Below are positions 27,101-41,337 of a DNA stretch of 64,000 bases, piece after piece. A program made the translations under genes and the position numbers. Position 1 is the first letter of the stretch; every line of letters begins with the position of its first letter. The stretch comes from Chamaelirium japonicum (lineage: Eukaryota > Streptophyta > Magnoliopsida > Liliales > Melanthiaceae), in NCBI GenBank assembly GCA_947650365.1, contig CANTAL010000128.1, forward strand, positions 608,001-672,000, in the 5' to 3' direction. The notes under the pieces are model-generated. The model worked only from the letters and a program-made list of their open reading frames with translations. It searched no databases and was not told the DNA's origin.

Positions 27101-28988
27101 TTTATGGTGCCAAAATCGTCCTATATTTTTTTTGAACCCCCACCTAACAACCTTAAGTGAATTATAAACAATTGAGCACTCCTCCCTAAAACACTCTCTA
27201 AAAAACTTGTAAAATACTCTCTATTTTTGGGATCGATACTAGACTCCCTATATTTAGCTAGCCAAAACCGCTCTATATTTTTTTTGAATCCACACCCGAT
27301 AACCTTAAGCAAATTATATATAATCAGCTTTTATCCCAAAAACACCCTCTAAGACCCTCACCATTGCTTCCCAAAAATACCATAAAATCGTAAGTAAATT
27401 ATATATAAATCAAGCACACCTCCCTAAAACACCCTCTAAGAGACTCGTTATATGTCTTTTTATTTATGGGATTGCTACTAGACTCCCTATATTTAGGAAG
27501 CCAAAACAGCTCCTTATTTTTTTTTAATGCCCACCCGACCAATTTAAGTAAATTATATACAATCGAGCACTCCTTCCAAAAACACCCTATGCGAGCCTGG
27601 TAATATGCTCTCTATTTTTGGTATTGCTACTAGGCTCTTTATATTTAGGGAGACAAAACTGCTCCATATTTTTTTTGAACCCCACCCGTCAACCATATGT
27701 AAATTTTATATAGTCGAGTATTCCTTCCAAAAATACCCTCTAAGAGCCTCACCATTGCCTACCAAAAATACCCAAAAATCTTTAGTAAATTATATATAAA
27801 TCAAGCACACCTCCCTAAAATACCCTCTAAGAGCCTCGCAGTATGCCTCTTTATTTTTTGGATAGCTAATAGACTCCCTATATTTAAGGAGCCAAAACTG
27901 CTCTATATTTTTTTTGAACCCCCACCTGACAACCTTAAGTAAATTATATACAATCGAGCACTCCTCTCTAAAACATCCACTAAGAGCCTCACAATATGCT
28001 CTATATTTTTGTGATTGCTACTAGTCTCCTATATTTAGGGAGCCAAAACCGCTACATATATTTTTAGAACCCCCACCCGATAACCTTAAGTAAGTTATAT
28101 TAGATCGAGCATTCCTCCCAAAAACTCTATCAAATAGCCTCGCAATATGCTTTCTATTATTATGATTGCTACTAGACTTCCTATATATAGGGAGGCAAAA
28201 CCGCTTCAAATTTTTTTGAACCCCCACCTGACAACCTTAAGTAAATTATATATAATCGAGCACTCCCCCTTAAATACCCTCTAAGAGCCTCGCAATATAC
28301 TTTCTATTTTTGGGATTGCTACTAGAATCCTTATATTTAGTGAGCCAAAACTGCTCCATATTTTTTTTAAGCTTACACCGGACAACCTTAAGTGAATTAT
28401 ATGCAATCAAGCACTTCTCCTAAAATACCCTCTAAGAGCCTCGCAATATGCTATCTATTTTGGGATTTCTACTAGACTCCATATATTTAGGGAGCCAAAA
28501 CTACTCTATATTTTTTTTGAACCCCCACCTGACAATTTTAAGAAAATTATTTACAATCGAGCAATTCTCCCAAAAGTACCCTCTAAGAGCCTCGCCATTA
28601 CCTCCCAAAAATCCTAAAATCTTAAGTAAATTATATATAAATCAAATACTCATCCCTAAAACACCCTCTCAGAGCCTCGTAATATGCCTTTCTATTTTTG
28701 GGATTATACTAGACTCCCTATATTTAGGTAGCCAAAATCGCTCTATATTTTATTTGAACATCAATCCAAATACATTAAGTAAATTATATACAATCGAACA
28801 CTCCTCCCTAAAATACCCTTTAAGAACCTCGCAATATGCTCTCTATTTTTAGGATTGCTACTAGACTCCCTATATTTAGGGTACAAAAATTGCTCCATAT
28901 TTTTTTTGTAAACCCAACCGTCAACCTTAAGTAAATTATATACAATCGAGTATTCCACCCAAAAACAACTTAAATGAGCCTTGTCATT

Positions 28989-29140
28989 GTCTCCTTATTT
29001 TTAGGATCACTAATAAACTCTATATATTTGGGGAGCCAAAATTGCCCCTAATTTCTCAAGGCTCCCACCCATTAATCATTACTAAATTATATACAATTGA
29101 GTAGTCCTCCCTAAAATACTTTCTAAAAGCCTCGCAATAT
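28989..29140 (+). repeat. Satellite monomer C, copy 8
   Basis: Full-length C with TAGGATCACTAATAAACTC and CCCTAATTTCTCAAGGCTCC. The B-to-B interval here is near 847 bp rather than 695 bp, because one more full monomer follows the A* copy. Confidence 0.82.
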
Positions 29141-31157
29141 GCTCTCTATTTTTGGGATTGCTACTAGACTCCCTATATTTAGGGAGCAAAAACCGCTCTA
29201 TATTTTTTTGAAGCCCCACCCGATAACCTTTAGTAAATTACATACAATTGAACACTCCTCCCAAAAACAATCTCTAAGAGCCTCGCAATATACACTATAT
29301 TTTTTGGGATTGCTACTAGACTCCCAATAATTAAGAAGCCAAAATTGTTCCATATTTTATTTGAACCCCGACCCGATAAACTTACGTAAATTATACACAA
29401 CCGAGCTTTTCTCTCAGAAACACCCTCAAAGAGCCTCGCCATTGCCTCCCAAAAATACCCTAAAATTATAAGTAAATTATATATAAATCAAGCACTCCTT
29501 CCAAAAACATCCCCTAAGAGCCTCGCAATATGTCTCTCTATTTTTGGGATTGCTACTAGACTCCCTATAATTAGGAAGCCAAAATTGCTCCATATTTTTT
29601 TTTAACCCCCACCCGAAAACCTTAAGTAAATTATATACAATCGAGCACTCCTCCCTAAAACACACTCTAAGAGCCTAATATGCTCTCTATTTTTGGGATT
29701 GCTACTAGAATCCTTATATTTAGGGAGCCAAAACTGCTCCATATTTTATTTGAACCCTCACCTGATAACCTTAAGTAAATTATACGCAATCGAATATTCC
29801 TTCTAAAAACACCCTCTAAGAGCCTCGTCATTGACTCCTAAAATACCCTAAAATCATAAGTAAATTATATATAAATCAAGCACTCATTCCTAAAATACCC
29901 TCTAAGAGCCTCGTAATATGCTCTCTATTTTTGGGATTGCTTCTAGACTCCTTATATTTATGGAGCCAAAACTGCCCCATATTTTTTTTGAACCCTCACC
30001 TGATGACCTTAAGTGAATTATATACAATCGATCACTCCTCCCTAACATACGCTCTAAGAGACTCGTAATATGTTCTCTATTTTTAGGATTGCTACTAGAC
30101 TTCCTGTATTTAGGGACCAAAACTGCTCTATAATTTTTGTAAATCTCCACCCGACAACCTTAAGTAAATTAAATACAATCGAGCTTTCCATCCAAAAATA
30201 CCCTCTTAGAGCCTTGCCATTACCTCCCAAAAATACCCTAAAATCAAAAGTAAATTAAATATAACTCAAGCACTCCTCCCTAAAACACCATCTAAGAGCC
30301 TCGTAATATGTCTCTTTATTTTTAGGATTGCTACTAGACTCCTTATATTTAGGGAGCCAAAATTGTTCAATATTTTTTTTAAACCCCCACTCGATAACCT
30401 GAAGTGAATTATATACAATCGAGCACTCCACTCTAAAACACCCCTTAAGAACCTCACAATATGCTCTCTATTTTTAGGATTGCTACTAGACTCCCTATAT
30501 TTATGGAGATAAAACCTCTCCATATTGTTTTTGAATCCCCACCCGACAACCTTAAGTAAATTACATAATATCGAGCATTCCTTCCAAAAACATCCTGTAA
30601 TAGGCTTACGATATGCTCTCCATTTTTATGATTGATACTAGATTCCCTATATTTATGGAGCCAAAATTGCTCCATATTTTTTTCCGAGTACCCATCCGAT
30701 AACCTAAAGTAATTTATATACAAATGAGCATTCGTCCCAAAAACACCCTCTAAGAGCCTCACCATTGCCTCCCAAAAATACCCTAAAATCATAAGTAAAT
30801 TATATATAAATCTACCACTCCTACCTAAAACACCCTCTACGAGACTCGTAATATACCTTTCTATTTTAGGGATTGCTACTAGACTCTATATTTAGGTAGT
30901 CAAAACCGCTCCATATTTTTTTTAAACGCCCACCTAAGAACCTTAAGTAAATTATATACAATCGAGCACTCCTCCCTAAAACACCATCTACGAGCCTTGC
31001 AATATGCTCTCTATTTTTTGGGATTGCTACTAGACTCCCTATATTTAGGGAGTCAAATCCGCTCCATATTTTTTTTGAACCCATAACTATCAACCTTAAG
31101 TAAATTATATACAATCGAGCATTCCTCCCAAAAACACCTTATATGAGCAACGCCATT

Positions 31158-31309
31158 ACCTCCTTATTTTTGGGATAACTACTAGACTCTACATATTTAT
31201 GGAGCCAAAATCGCTTCCAATTTCTTAAGGCTCCCACACGATAATCATGGCAAAATTATATACAATCGACCACTCCTCCCTAAAACACTTTCAAAAAGCC
31301 TCACAATAT
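31158..31309 (+). repeat. Satellite monomer C, copy 9
   Basis: Full-length C with TTCCAATTTCTTAAGGCTCC and GATAATCATGGCAAAATTAT, preceded by an E tail ending CACCTTATATGAGC. Confidence 0.8.
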
Positions 31310-33930
31310 ACTCTTTATTTTTGGGATTACTACTAGACTCCCTATATTTATAGTGACAAAACCGTACTATATTTTTTTTGAACCCCCATCCGATAATCTT
31401 TAGTAAATTATATATAATCGAGCATTCCTCCCAAAAACACCCTCTAAGAGCCTCGCCATTGCCTCCCAAAAACACCCAAAAATCATAAGTAAATTATATA
31501 TAAATCAAGCACTCCTCCCTAAAATACCCTCTAAGAGCCTTGCAATATGCCTTTCTATTTTTAAGATTGCTACTAGACTCCCTATATTTAAGGAGCCAAA
31601 ATCGCTCCATATTTTATTTGTACCCCCACCCAATAACCTTAAGTAAATTATATACAATCGAGCACTCCTCCTTAAAACACTATCTAAGAGCCTCGCAATA
31701 TGCTTTCTATTTTTTGGGATTGCTACTAGACTCCTTATATTTAGAGTGCCAAAATCACTCCATATTTTATTTTAAACCCCACCCGACAACCTTTAGTAAA
31801 TTATACACAATCGAGCATTTCTTCCAAAAACACCCTCTCAGAGCCTCACTATTGCCTCCGAAAAATAACCAAAAATAAAAAGTTAATTATATTTAAATCA
31901 AGCACTCATCCCTAAAATACCCTCTATGAGCCTCGCAATATGCCTCTCTATTTTTGGGATTGCTATAAGACTCCCTATATTTAGGGAGCCAAAATCGCTC
32001 TATATTCATTTTGAACCACCACCCGACAACCTTAAATAAAATATATATAATCGAGCATACCTCCCTAAAACACCCTGTAAGAGTCTAATATGCTTTCTAA
32101 TTTTGGGATTGCTAGACTCCCTATATTTAGAAAGCCAAAATCACTCCATATTTTTTTTGAACCCCCACCCGACAACCTTAAGTAAATTATATACAACCGA
32201 GCATTCCTCTCAAAAACACCCTCTAATAGCCTCACAATATGCTATCTATTTTTGGGATTGCTACTAGACTCCCTATATTTAGGGAGCCAAAACCGCTCTA
32301 GATTTTCTTGAACCCCCACCCGACAACCTTAAGTAAATGAAATACAATCGAGCACTCCCTCCTAAAACACCGTCTAAGAGCCCCGCAAAATGCTCTTTAT
32401 TTTTTGGATTGCTACTAGACTCCCTATATATAGGGAGCCAAAACTGCCACATATTTTTTTTGAACCCCCACCCGACAACCTTAAGTGAATTATATATAAT
32501 TGAATACTCCTCCCTAAAACACCCTCTAAGATCCTCGTAATATACTTTCTATTTTTCGGATTTCTACTAGACTCCCTATACTTAGGGAGCCAAAACTGCT
32601 CCATATTATTTTTGAACCCCCACCCGACAACCTTAAGTAAATTATATACAATCGAGCTTTCCTCCCAAAAACACTCTCTAAAAGCCTCTCCATTGCCTCC
32701 CAAAAATACCCTAAAATCATAAGTAAATTATATATAAATAAAGCACACCTCTTTAAAATACTCTCTAAGAGCCTCGTAACATGCCTCTCTATTTTTGGGA
32801 TTGCTATTAGACTCCCTATATTTATGGAGCCAAAACTACTCCATAATTTTTTTGAAACTCCACCCGATAATCTTAAGTAAATTATATACAATCGAGCACT
32901 CCTTAAAACACCCTCTAAGAGCCTCGTAATATGTTTTCTATTTTTGGGATTACTACTAGACTCATTATATCTAGGGAGCGAAAACCACTCTATATTTTTT
33001 TTGAACCCCAACCCGATAACCTTAAGTTAATTATATACAACTGAGCATTCCTCCTATAAACACCGTCTAATAGCCTCGTAATATGACCTCTATTTTTGGG
33101 ATTGCTACTACACTCCCTATATTTAGGGAGAAAAAATTGCTCTATATTTTTTTTGAACCCCCACCCGACAACCTTAAGGTAATTATATATAATCGAGCAC
33201 TCCTCCCTAAAATACCCTCTAAGAGCCACGCAATATACTCTCTATTTTTAGGTTTGCTACTAGATTCTCTATATTTAGAGAGCCAAACCCGCTTAATATT
33301 TTTTTTAAACCCCCACTAGATAACCTTAAGTAAATTATATACAATCGAGCACTCTTCCCTAAAATACCCTATAAGAGCCTCACAATATGCTCTCTATTTT
33401 TGGGATTGCTACTAGATTCTCTATATTTAGGGAGTAAAAACAACTCCATATTTTTTTTGAACACCCACATGACAACCTTAAGTAAATATATACAATTGAA
33501 CATTCCTTCCAAAAGCACCCTCTCCGAGCCTCGCCATTGCTTCCCAAAAACACCCTAAAATCATAAATAAATTATATATAAATCAAGTTCTACTCCTTAA
33601 AACACCTTCTAAGAACCTCGCAATATGCCTTTCTATTTTTGGGATTGCTACTAGACTCCTTATATTTAGGTAGCCAAACCCACTCCATATTTTTTTTAAA
33701 CTCCTAATCGAGAACCTTAAGTAAATTATATACAATCAAGCACTCCTCCTTAAATCACCCTCTAAGAACCTCGCAATATTCTCTCTATTTTTGGGATTGC
33801 TACTAGACTCCCTATATTTAAGGAGCCAAAACCGCTCTATTTTTTTTTTTAATCCCGACCCTTCAACGTTAAGTAAATTACATACAATCGAGTATTTCTC
33901 CCAAAAACACCCTATAAGAACCTCGCCATT

Positions 33931-34082
33931 GCCTCCATATTTTTGGGATTGCTAGTAGACTCCCAATATTTGGGGAGCCAAAATTGCTCCCAATTTCTCA
34001 AGGCTCCCACCTGATAATCATAACTAAATTATATATAATCGAGCACTCCTCCCTAAAACACACTCTAAGAGCCTCGCAATAT
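33931..34082 (+). repeat. Satellite monomer C, copy 10
   Basis: Full-length C with CCAATATTTGGGGAGCC and CCCAATTTCTCAAGGCTCCC, placed in a B-to-B interval of about 698 bp. Confidence 0.82.
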
Positions 34083-35624
34083 GCTCTCTATTTTTGGGAT
34101 TGCTACTAGACTCTCTATATTTAGGAAGCCAAAATTGCTCTATATCTTTTTCAAACCCCCACTTGACAACCTTAAGTATATTATATACAATCGAGCATTC
34201 CTCTCAAAAACACCCTCTAAAAGCCACACCATTGCCTCCCAAAAACACCCTAAAATAATAAGAAAATTATATATAAAACAAGCACTCCTCCCTAAAACAT
34301 ACTCTATGAGCCTTGCAATATGCCTCTCTATATTTGGGATTGCTACTAGACTCCCTATATTTAGAGAGCCAAAACCGCTCCATATTTATTTTGAACCCCC
34401 ACTCGACAGCCTTATGCAAATTATATACAATCGAGTATTCCTCCCAAAAACACCCTCTAATAGACTCGTAATATACTCTCTATTTTTGGGATTGCTACTA
34501 GACTCCTGATATTTAGGGATCCAAAACCGCTCTATATTTTTTTTTAACCCCCACCCGACAACTTAAAGTAAATTATATACAATTGAGCAGTTTTCCCTAA
34601 AATAACCTCTAAGAGCCTCGCAATATACTCTCTATTTTTGGGATTACTACTAGACTCCCAATAATTAGGGAGCCAAAACCGCTCCATATTTTTTTGAACC
34701 CCAACCCGACACCCTTAAGTGAATTATATACAATCGTGCACTCCTTCCTAAAAAACCCTCTAAGAGCCTCGCAATATGCTCTCTAATGTTGGGATTACTA
34801 CTAGACTCCCTATATTTAGGAAGCCAAAACTTCTTCATATTTTTTTGAACCCCCACCCGATAACCTTAAGTAAATTATATATAATCGGGCATTCCTTCAA
34901 AAAACACCCTCTAAGAGTCTCACCATTGCCTCCAAAAAAAACCCAAAATTCATATGTAAATTGTATATAATTCAAGCACTCCTCCATAAAACACCCTCTA
35001 AGAGCCTCGAAATATGCTTTTCTATTTTTGCGATTGCTACTAGACTCCCTATATTTAGGTAGCCAAAACCGATCGATATTTTTTTTAAACTCCCACCCGA
35101 TAACCTTAAGTAACTTATATACAATCAAGCAGTCTTCCCTAAAACACCCTCTAAGAGCCTCGCAATATGCCCTCTATTTTTCAGATTGCTACTAGAATCC
35201 CTATATTTAGGGAGTCAAAACTGCTCTATATTTTTTTTGAACCCCCACCCGTCAACCTTAAGTAAATTATATACAATCGAGCATTCCTCCCAAAAACACC
35301 CTCTAATATCCTCGTAATTTGCTATCTATTTTTGGGATTGCTACTAGACTCCATATATTTAGGGAGACATAACCGCTCTATATTTTTTTAAACCCTAACC
35401 TGGCAACCTTAAGTAAATTATATATAATCGAGTACTCCTCCCTAAAATACTATCTAAGAGCCTCACAATATACTTTCTACTTTTGGGATTGCTACTAGAC
35501 TCCCTATATTTAGGGAGCCAAAACAACCCCATATTTTTTTTGAACCCCTACAGGACAACCTTAAGTGAATTATACACAATCGAGCACTCCTCCCTAAAAC
35601 ACCCTCTAAGAGCCTCGTAATATG

Positions 35625-35650
35625 CTCCATATTTCTTTTGAACCCCCACC
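35625..35650 (+). other. Satellite deletion junction
   Basis: AATATGCTCCATATTTCTTT joins a monomer start to the CTCCATATTT box and loses the dyad region, about 50 bp. The shared GCTC at the joint is possible microhomology. Confidence 0.72.
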
Positions 35651-38600
35651 CGAAACATTAAGTAAGTTATATACAATCGACCATTCATCCCAGAAACACC
35701 CTCTAAGAACCTAACCATTGCCTCCCAAAAATACCCTTAAACAAAAACTAAATTATATATAAATCAAGCACTCCTCGCTAAAATACCCTCTAAGAGACTC
35801 GCAATATATTTTTCTATTTTTTGGATTGCTACTAGACTCCCTATATATAGGGAGCCAAAACCACTCCATATTTTTTTGAATGTCCACCCGACCACCTTAA
35901 GTAAATTATATACAATTGAGCACTCCTTTCTAAGACACCCTCTAAAAGCCTGGTAACATGCTCTCTATTTTTAGGATTGCTACTAGACCTTCTATATTTA
36001 GGGAGGTAAAATATATCTATATTTTATTTCAAACCTTACCTATCAACCTTAAGTAAATTATATACAACCTAGCATTCCACCCAAAAACACTCTTTAAGAG
36101 CCTCACCATTGCCAGCCAAAAACACCCAAAGATCATAAGCAAATTATATATAAATCAAGCACTCCTCCTTAAAACACCCTCTAAGAGCCTCGCAATATGC
36201 CTCTCTACTTTTAGGATTGCTACTTGACTCCCTATATTTAAGGAGCCAAAACCGTTATATATTTTTTTTGAACCTGCACCAAACAACCTTAATTAAATTA
36301 TATACAATTAAGCACTCCTCACTAAAACACCCTCTAAGAGCCTCACAATACGCTCTCCATTTTTTAGGATTGCTACTAAACTCCCTATATTCAAGTAGCA
36401 AAAACTGCTCCATATTTTGTTTGAACCCCCACCTGACAACCTTAAGTAAATTATACATAATCAAGCATTCCACCTAAAAACTCCCAAAAACACCCTCAAA
36501 GTGCCTCACCATTGCCACCCAAAAATACCCTTAAATCATAAGTATATTATATATAAATACAGCAATCCTCCCTAAAACACCCTCTAAGAGCCACGAAACA
36601 TGCCTCGATATTTTTGGGATTGCTACTAGACTCCCTATATTTAGGGAACCAAAATTGCTCGATATTTTTTTTAAACCCCCACCCGATAACCTTAAGTAAA
36701 ATATAAACAATTGAGCACTCCACATTAAAACACCCTCTAAGAGCCTCGTAATATGCACTCTATGTTTACAATTGCTACTAGACTCCCTATATTTAGGGAG
36801 CCAATATGGCTCCATATTTGTTTTTAACCCCCACCCAACAACCTTAAATAAATTATATACAATCGAGCATTCTTCCCAAAAATACCATAGAATAGCCTCG
36901 CAATATGCTCTCTATTTTTGGGATTGCTACTAGACTCCATATATTTAGGGAGCTAAAACAGCCCCATATTTTTTTTGAATACCCACCACACAATCTTAAG
37001 TGAATTATATACAATCGAGCACTCATTCCTAAAACACCCTCTAAGATCCTCGCAATATACTTTCTATTTTTGGGATTTCTACTAGACTCCCTATATTTAC
37101 GGAGCTAAAACCACTTTATATTTTTTTTGAACCCCCACACGACAACCTTAAGTAAATTATATATAATCGTGCATTCCTCCCAAAAATACCCTTTAAGAGC
37201 CACGCCATTGCCTCCCAAAAACACCCTAAAATCAAATATAAATTATATATAAATCATGCATTCCTCCCTAAAACACTCGTTAAGAGTCTCGCAATTTGCC
37301 TCTCTATTTTTGGGATTGCTACTAGACTCCCTATATTTAGGGAGCCAAAATCGCTCCATATTTTTTTTGAATCCCCACCCAACAACCTTAATTAAATTAT
37401 ATACAATCGAGCACTCCTTAAAACACCTTCTAAAAGCCTCATAATATGCTTTCTACATTTGGGATTTCTACTCGACTCTCTATATTTAGGGAGCCAAAAT
37501 CAGTCCATATTTTTTTTGAACCCCTACCCGATAACCTTAAGTAAATTATATAAAATCAAGCATTCCTCCAAAAAACACCATCTAATAGCCTTGTAATATG
37601 CTTTCTATTTTTGGGATTGCTACTAGACTCCCTATATTTAGGGATCCAAAATTGCTCCATATTTTTTTTGAACCCCCACCCGACAACCTTAAGAAAACTA
37701 TATACAATCAAGCACTCCTCTCTAAAATACCCTCTAAGAGCCTCACAATATGTTCTCTATTTTTGGGATTACTACTAGACTCCCTAAAATTAGGGAGCCA
37801 AAAGCGCTCCATATTTTTTTTGAACCCCCACCCGACAACCTAAAGTGAATTATTTACAATCAAGCATTCCTCCCCATAACACCCTCTAAGTGGCTTGCAA
37901 TATGCTCTCTATTTTTGGGATTGCTACTAAACTTCCTATATTTAAGGAGCCAAAACCGTACTATATTTTTTTTGAATCCCAACCCGATTACTTTAAGTAA
38001 ATTATATACAATCGAGCATTCCTCCTAAAAATACCTGCTACAAGCTTCGCCATTGCCTCCCAAAAATACCCTAAAATCAAATATAAATCAAGCACTCCTC
38101 CCTAAAATACCCTCTAAGAGCTCTTAATATGCCTTTCTATTTTGGGATTACTATTAGACTCCTTAAATTAAGGAAGCCAAAACTGCTGCATTTTTATTTT
38201 TGAACACCCACCCGACAACCTTAAGTAAATTATATACAATCGAGCACTCTTCCCTAAAACACCCTCTAAGAGCCTCACAATATGCTCTCTATTTTTGGGA
38301 TTGCTACTAGACTCCCTATATTTAGGAAGCCAAAATAGCTCTATATTTTTTTTAAACCCCCCACCCTACAACCTTAAGTAAATTATATACAATCGAGCAT
38401 TCCTTCCAAAAATACCCTCTACGAGCCTCGCCATTGCCTTCCAAAAATACCCTTAAATCATAAATAAATTATATATAAATCAAGCACTATTCACTAAAAT
38501 ACCCTCTAAGAGCCTCGCAATATGCCTATCTATTTTTGGGATTGCTTCTAGACTCCCTATATTTAGGTAGCCAAAATCGTACCATATTTTTTTTAAACTC

Positions 38601-38826
38601 CCACCCGATAACCTTAAGTAAATTATATACAATTGAGCACTCCTCCCTAAAATATCCTCTACGAGGCTCGTAATATTCTTTCTATTTTTGGGATTGCTAC
38701 TAGCTTCCCTATATTTAAGGAGCCAAAACCACTCTATATTTTTTTGAACCCTGACCCATCAATATTAATCAAATTATATACAATCCAGTATTCCTCCCAA
38801 AAAGACCCTATAAGAGTCTCGCCATT

Positions 38827-38978
38827 GCCTCCTTATTTTTGGGATCGCTACTAAACTCCCTATATTTGGGGAGAATAAATCAGTCCTAATTTCTCAAGGC
38901 TCCCACCCGATAATCATAACTAAATTATATACAATCGAGTACTTCTACCAAAAATATACTCTTAAAGCCTCAAAATAT
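38827..38978 (+). repeat. Satellite monomer C, copy 11
   Basis: Full-length C with GGGATCGCTACTAAACTCCC and CCTAATTTCTCAAGGCTCCC. The dyad right arm is altered to TTTGGGGAGAATAAATC. Confidence 0.82.
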
Positions 38979-41240
38979 GCTCTCTATTTTTTGGATTGCT
39001 ACTAAACTCCCTATATTTAGGGAGCCAAAACCGCTACATATTTTTTTTTAACCCCCACCCAACAACCTTAAGTAAATTATATACAATCGAGTATTGCTCC
39101 ATAAAACACCCTTTAAAAGTTACGCCATTGCCTCTCAAAAACACCCTAAAATCACAAGTAAATTATATATAAATCAAGCACTCCTTACTAAAACACCTTC
39201 TAAGAACCTTGCAATATGCCTCTCTATTTTTGGGATTGCTACTAGACTCCCTATATTTAGGGTACCAAAACTGCTCCATATTATTTTTGAACCCCCAATC
39301 GACAACCTTAAGTAATTATATACAATCGAGCATTCCTCCTAAAAACTCTCTAATAGCCTCGTAATATGCTCTCTATATTTGGGATTGCTACTAGACTCCC
39401 TATATTTAGGGATCCAAAACTACTGTATATTTTTTTTGAACCCCCACCTGACAACTTTAATTAATTATATACAATCGAGCACTCCTCCCTAAAATACCCT
39501 CTAAGAGCCTCACAATATGTTCTCTATTTTTAGGATTGTTACTAGACTCACTATATTTAGGGAGCCAAAATCGCTCTATATTTTTTTTGAACCCCCACCA
39601 GAAACCCTTAAGTGAATTATATACAATCGAGTAATCCTTCCTAAAACAACCTCTAAGAGTCTCGCAATATGCTCTCCAATTTTGGGATTTCTACTAGACT
39701 CTCTATATTTAGGGAGCCAAAACTACTCCATATTTTTTTTTGAACCCCCACCCGACAACCTTAATTGAATTATCTATAATTAAGCATTTCTTGAAAAAAC
39801 ACCCACTAAGTGTCTCACCATTGCCTCCCAAAAACACCCTAAAATCATAAGTAAATTATATATAAATCAAATACTCCTCCCTAAAACACCCTCTAAGAGC
39901 CTCGCAATATGCCTTTCTATTTTTGTGATTGCTACCTGACTCCATATACTTAGGTGGCCAAAACCGATCCATATTTTTTCTGAACATCCACCCGACAACC
40001 TTAAGTAAATTATATACAATAGAGCAATCCTCCCTAAAACACCCTCTAAGAGCCTCGCAATATGCTCTTTATTTTTAGGATTGCTACTAGACTCCTTATA
40101 TTTAAGAAGCCAAAACTACTCTATAATTTTTTGAATTCTCATCCGTTAATTTTAAGAAAATTATATATAATCGAGCATTCCTCCTAAAAACACCCTCTAA
40201 TAGCCTCACAATATGCTCTCTATTTTTTGGATTACTACTAGACTCCCAAAATTTATGTAGCCAAAACTGCTTTATATTATTTTTGAACCCCCACCCGACA
40301 ACGTTAAGTAAATTATATATAATTGAGCACTCCTCCCTAAAACACCCTCTTAGAGCCACACAACATGCTCTGTATTTTTGGGATTGCTACTAGACTACCT
40401 ATATTTAGGGAGCCAAAACCACCCCATATTTTTTTGAACCCCCACACGATAACCATAAGTGAATTATATACAATCAAACACTCCTCCCAAAAACACCCTC
40501 TAAGAGTCTCACAATATGCTCTCTATTTTTGGTATTACTACTAGACTCTCTATATTTAGGGATCCAAAACATCTCCATATTTTTTTTGAACCCCCACTAG
40601 ACAAACTTAAGTAAATTATATACAATCAAGCATTCCTCCCTAAAACACCCTCTAAGAGCCTTGCCATTGCCTCCTAAAAACATACTAAAATCAAAAATAA
40701 ATTATGTATAAATCAAGTACTCCTCTCTAAAACACCCTCTAAAAGACTCGCAATATGCCTTTCTATTTTTGAGATTGCTACTAGACTCCCAATATTTAGG
40801 GAGCCAAAACTGCTCTATATTTTTTTAAATGCCCACCCGACCACCTTAAGTAAATTATATACAATCAAGCACTCCTTCCTAAAACACCCTCTGAGAGCCT
40901 GGTAATATGTTCTCTAATTTTGGGATTACTACTAGATTCCCTATATTTAGGGAGCCAAAACCGCTCCATATTTTTTTTGAACCCCCACCTATCAACCTTA
41001 AGTAAATTATATACAATCTAGCATTTCTCCAAAAAATACCCTCTAAGAGCCCCACAATTGCCTCCTAAAAATACCCAAAAATCATAAGTAAATTATATAT
41101 AAATCAAGCACTCCTCCCTCAAATATCCTCTGAGAGCCTCAAAATATGCCTCTCTATTTTTAGGATTGCTACTAGACTCCCTATATTTAAGGAGCCAAAA
41201 CCGCTCCATATTTTTTTTGAACCTGCAGCCTATAACCTTA

Positions 41241-41337
41241 GAGTGATTTTGGTTCCCTAGAGGGTGTTCTAAGAAGGAGTGCTCGATTGTATATATATGC
41301 AGTGCTTGATTTAGGATTCCTCCCTAAATCAAGCACT
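41241..41337 (-). repeat. Inverted, scrambled satellite patch with a 14-bp-stem hairpin
   Basis: Read on the - strand, 41,241-41,314 contains satellite boxes: CTAAATCAAGCACT (B-type), ATATATACAATCGAGCACTC, TTAGAACACCCTCT, then AGGGAACCAAAATCACTC. These are not in normal monomer order. The + strand then returns with CTAAATCAAGCACTCC. The two B-type boxes form a perfect 14-bp inverted repeat (41,301-41,314 and 41,324-41,337) around the 9-nt loop GATTCCTCC. This is the only reversed satellite I noticed in the window; a foldback or template-switch event is likely (inference). Confidence 0.85.

Noticed and set aside
32526..33011. Open frames of 60 to 161 codons throughout the satellite on both strands, with similar peptides (LLLDSLYLGSQN..., RLSGGGSKKIW...)
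   Set aside because: They translate the repeat itself. The 152-bp period shifts the frame each monomer, frames end at different places in each copy, both strands are open alike, and no start context or protein family is recognisable.
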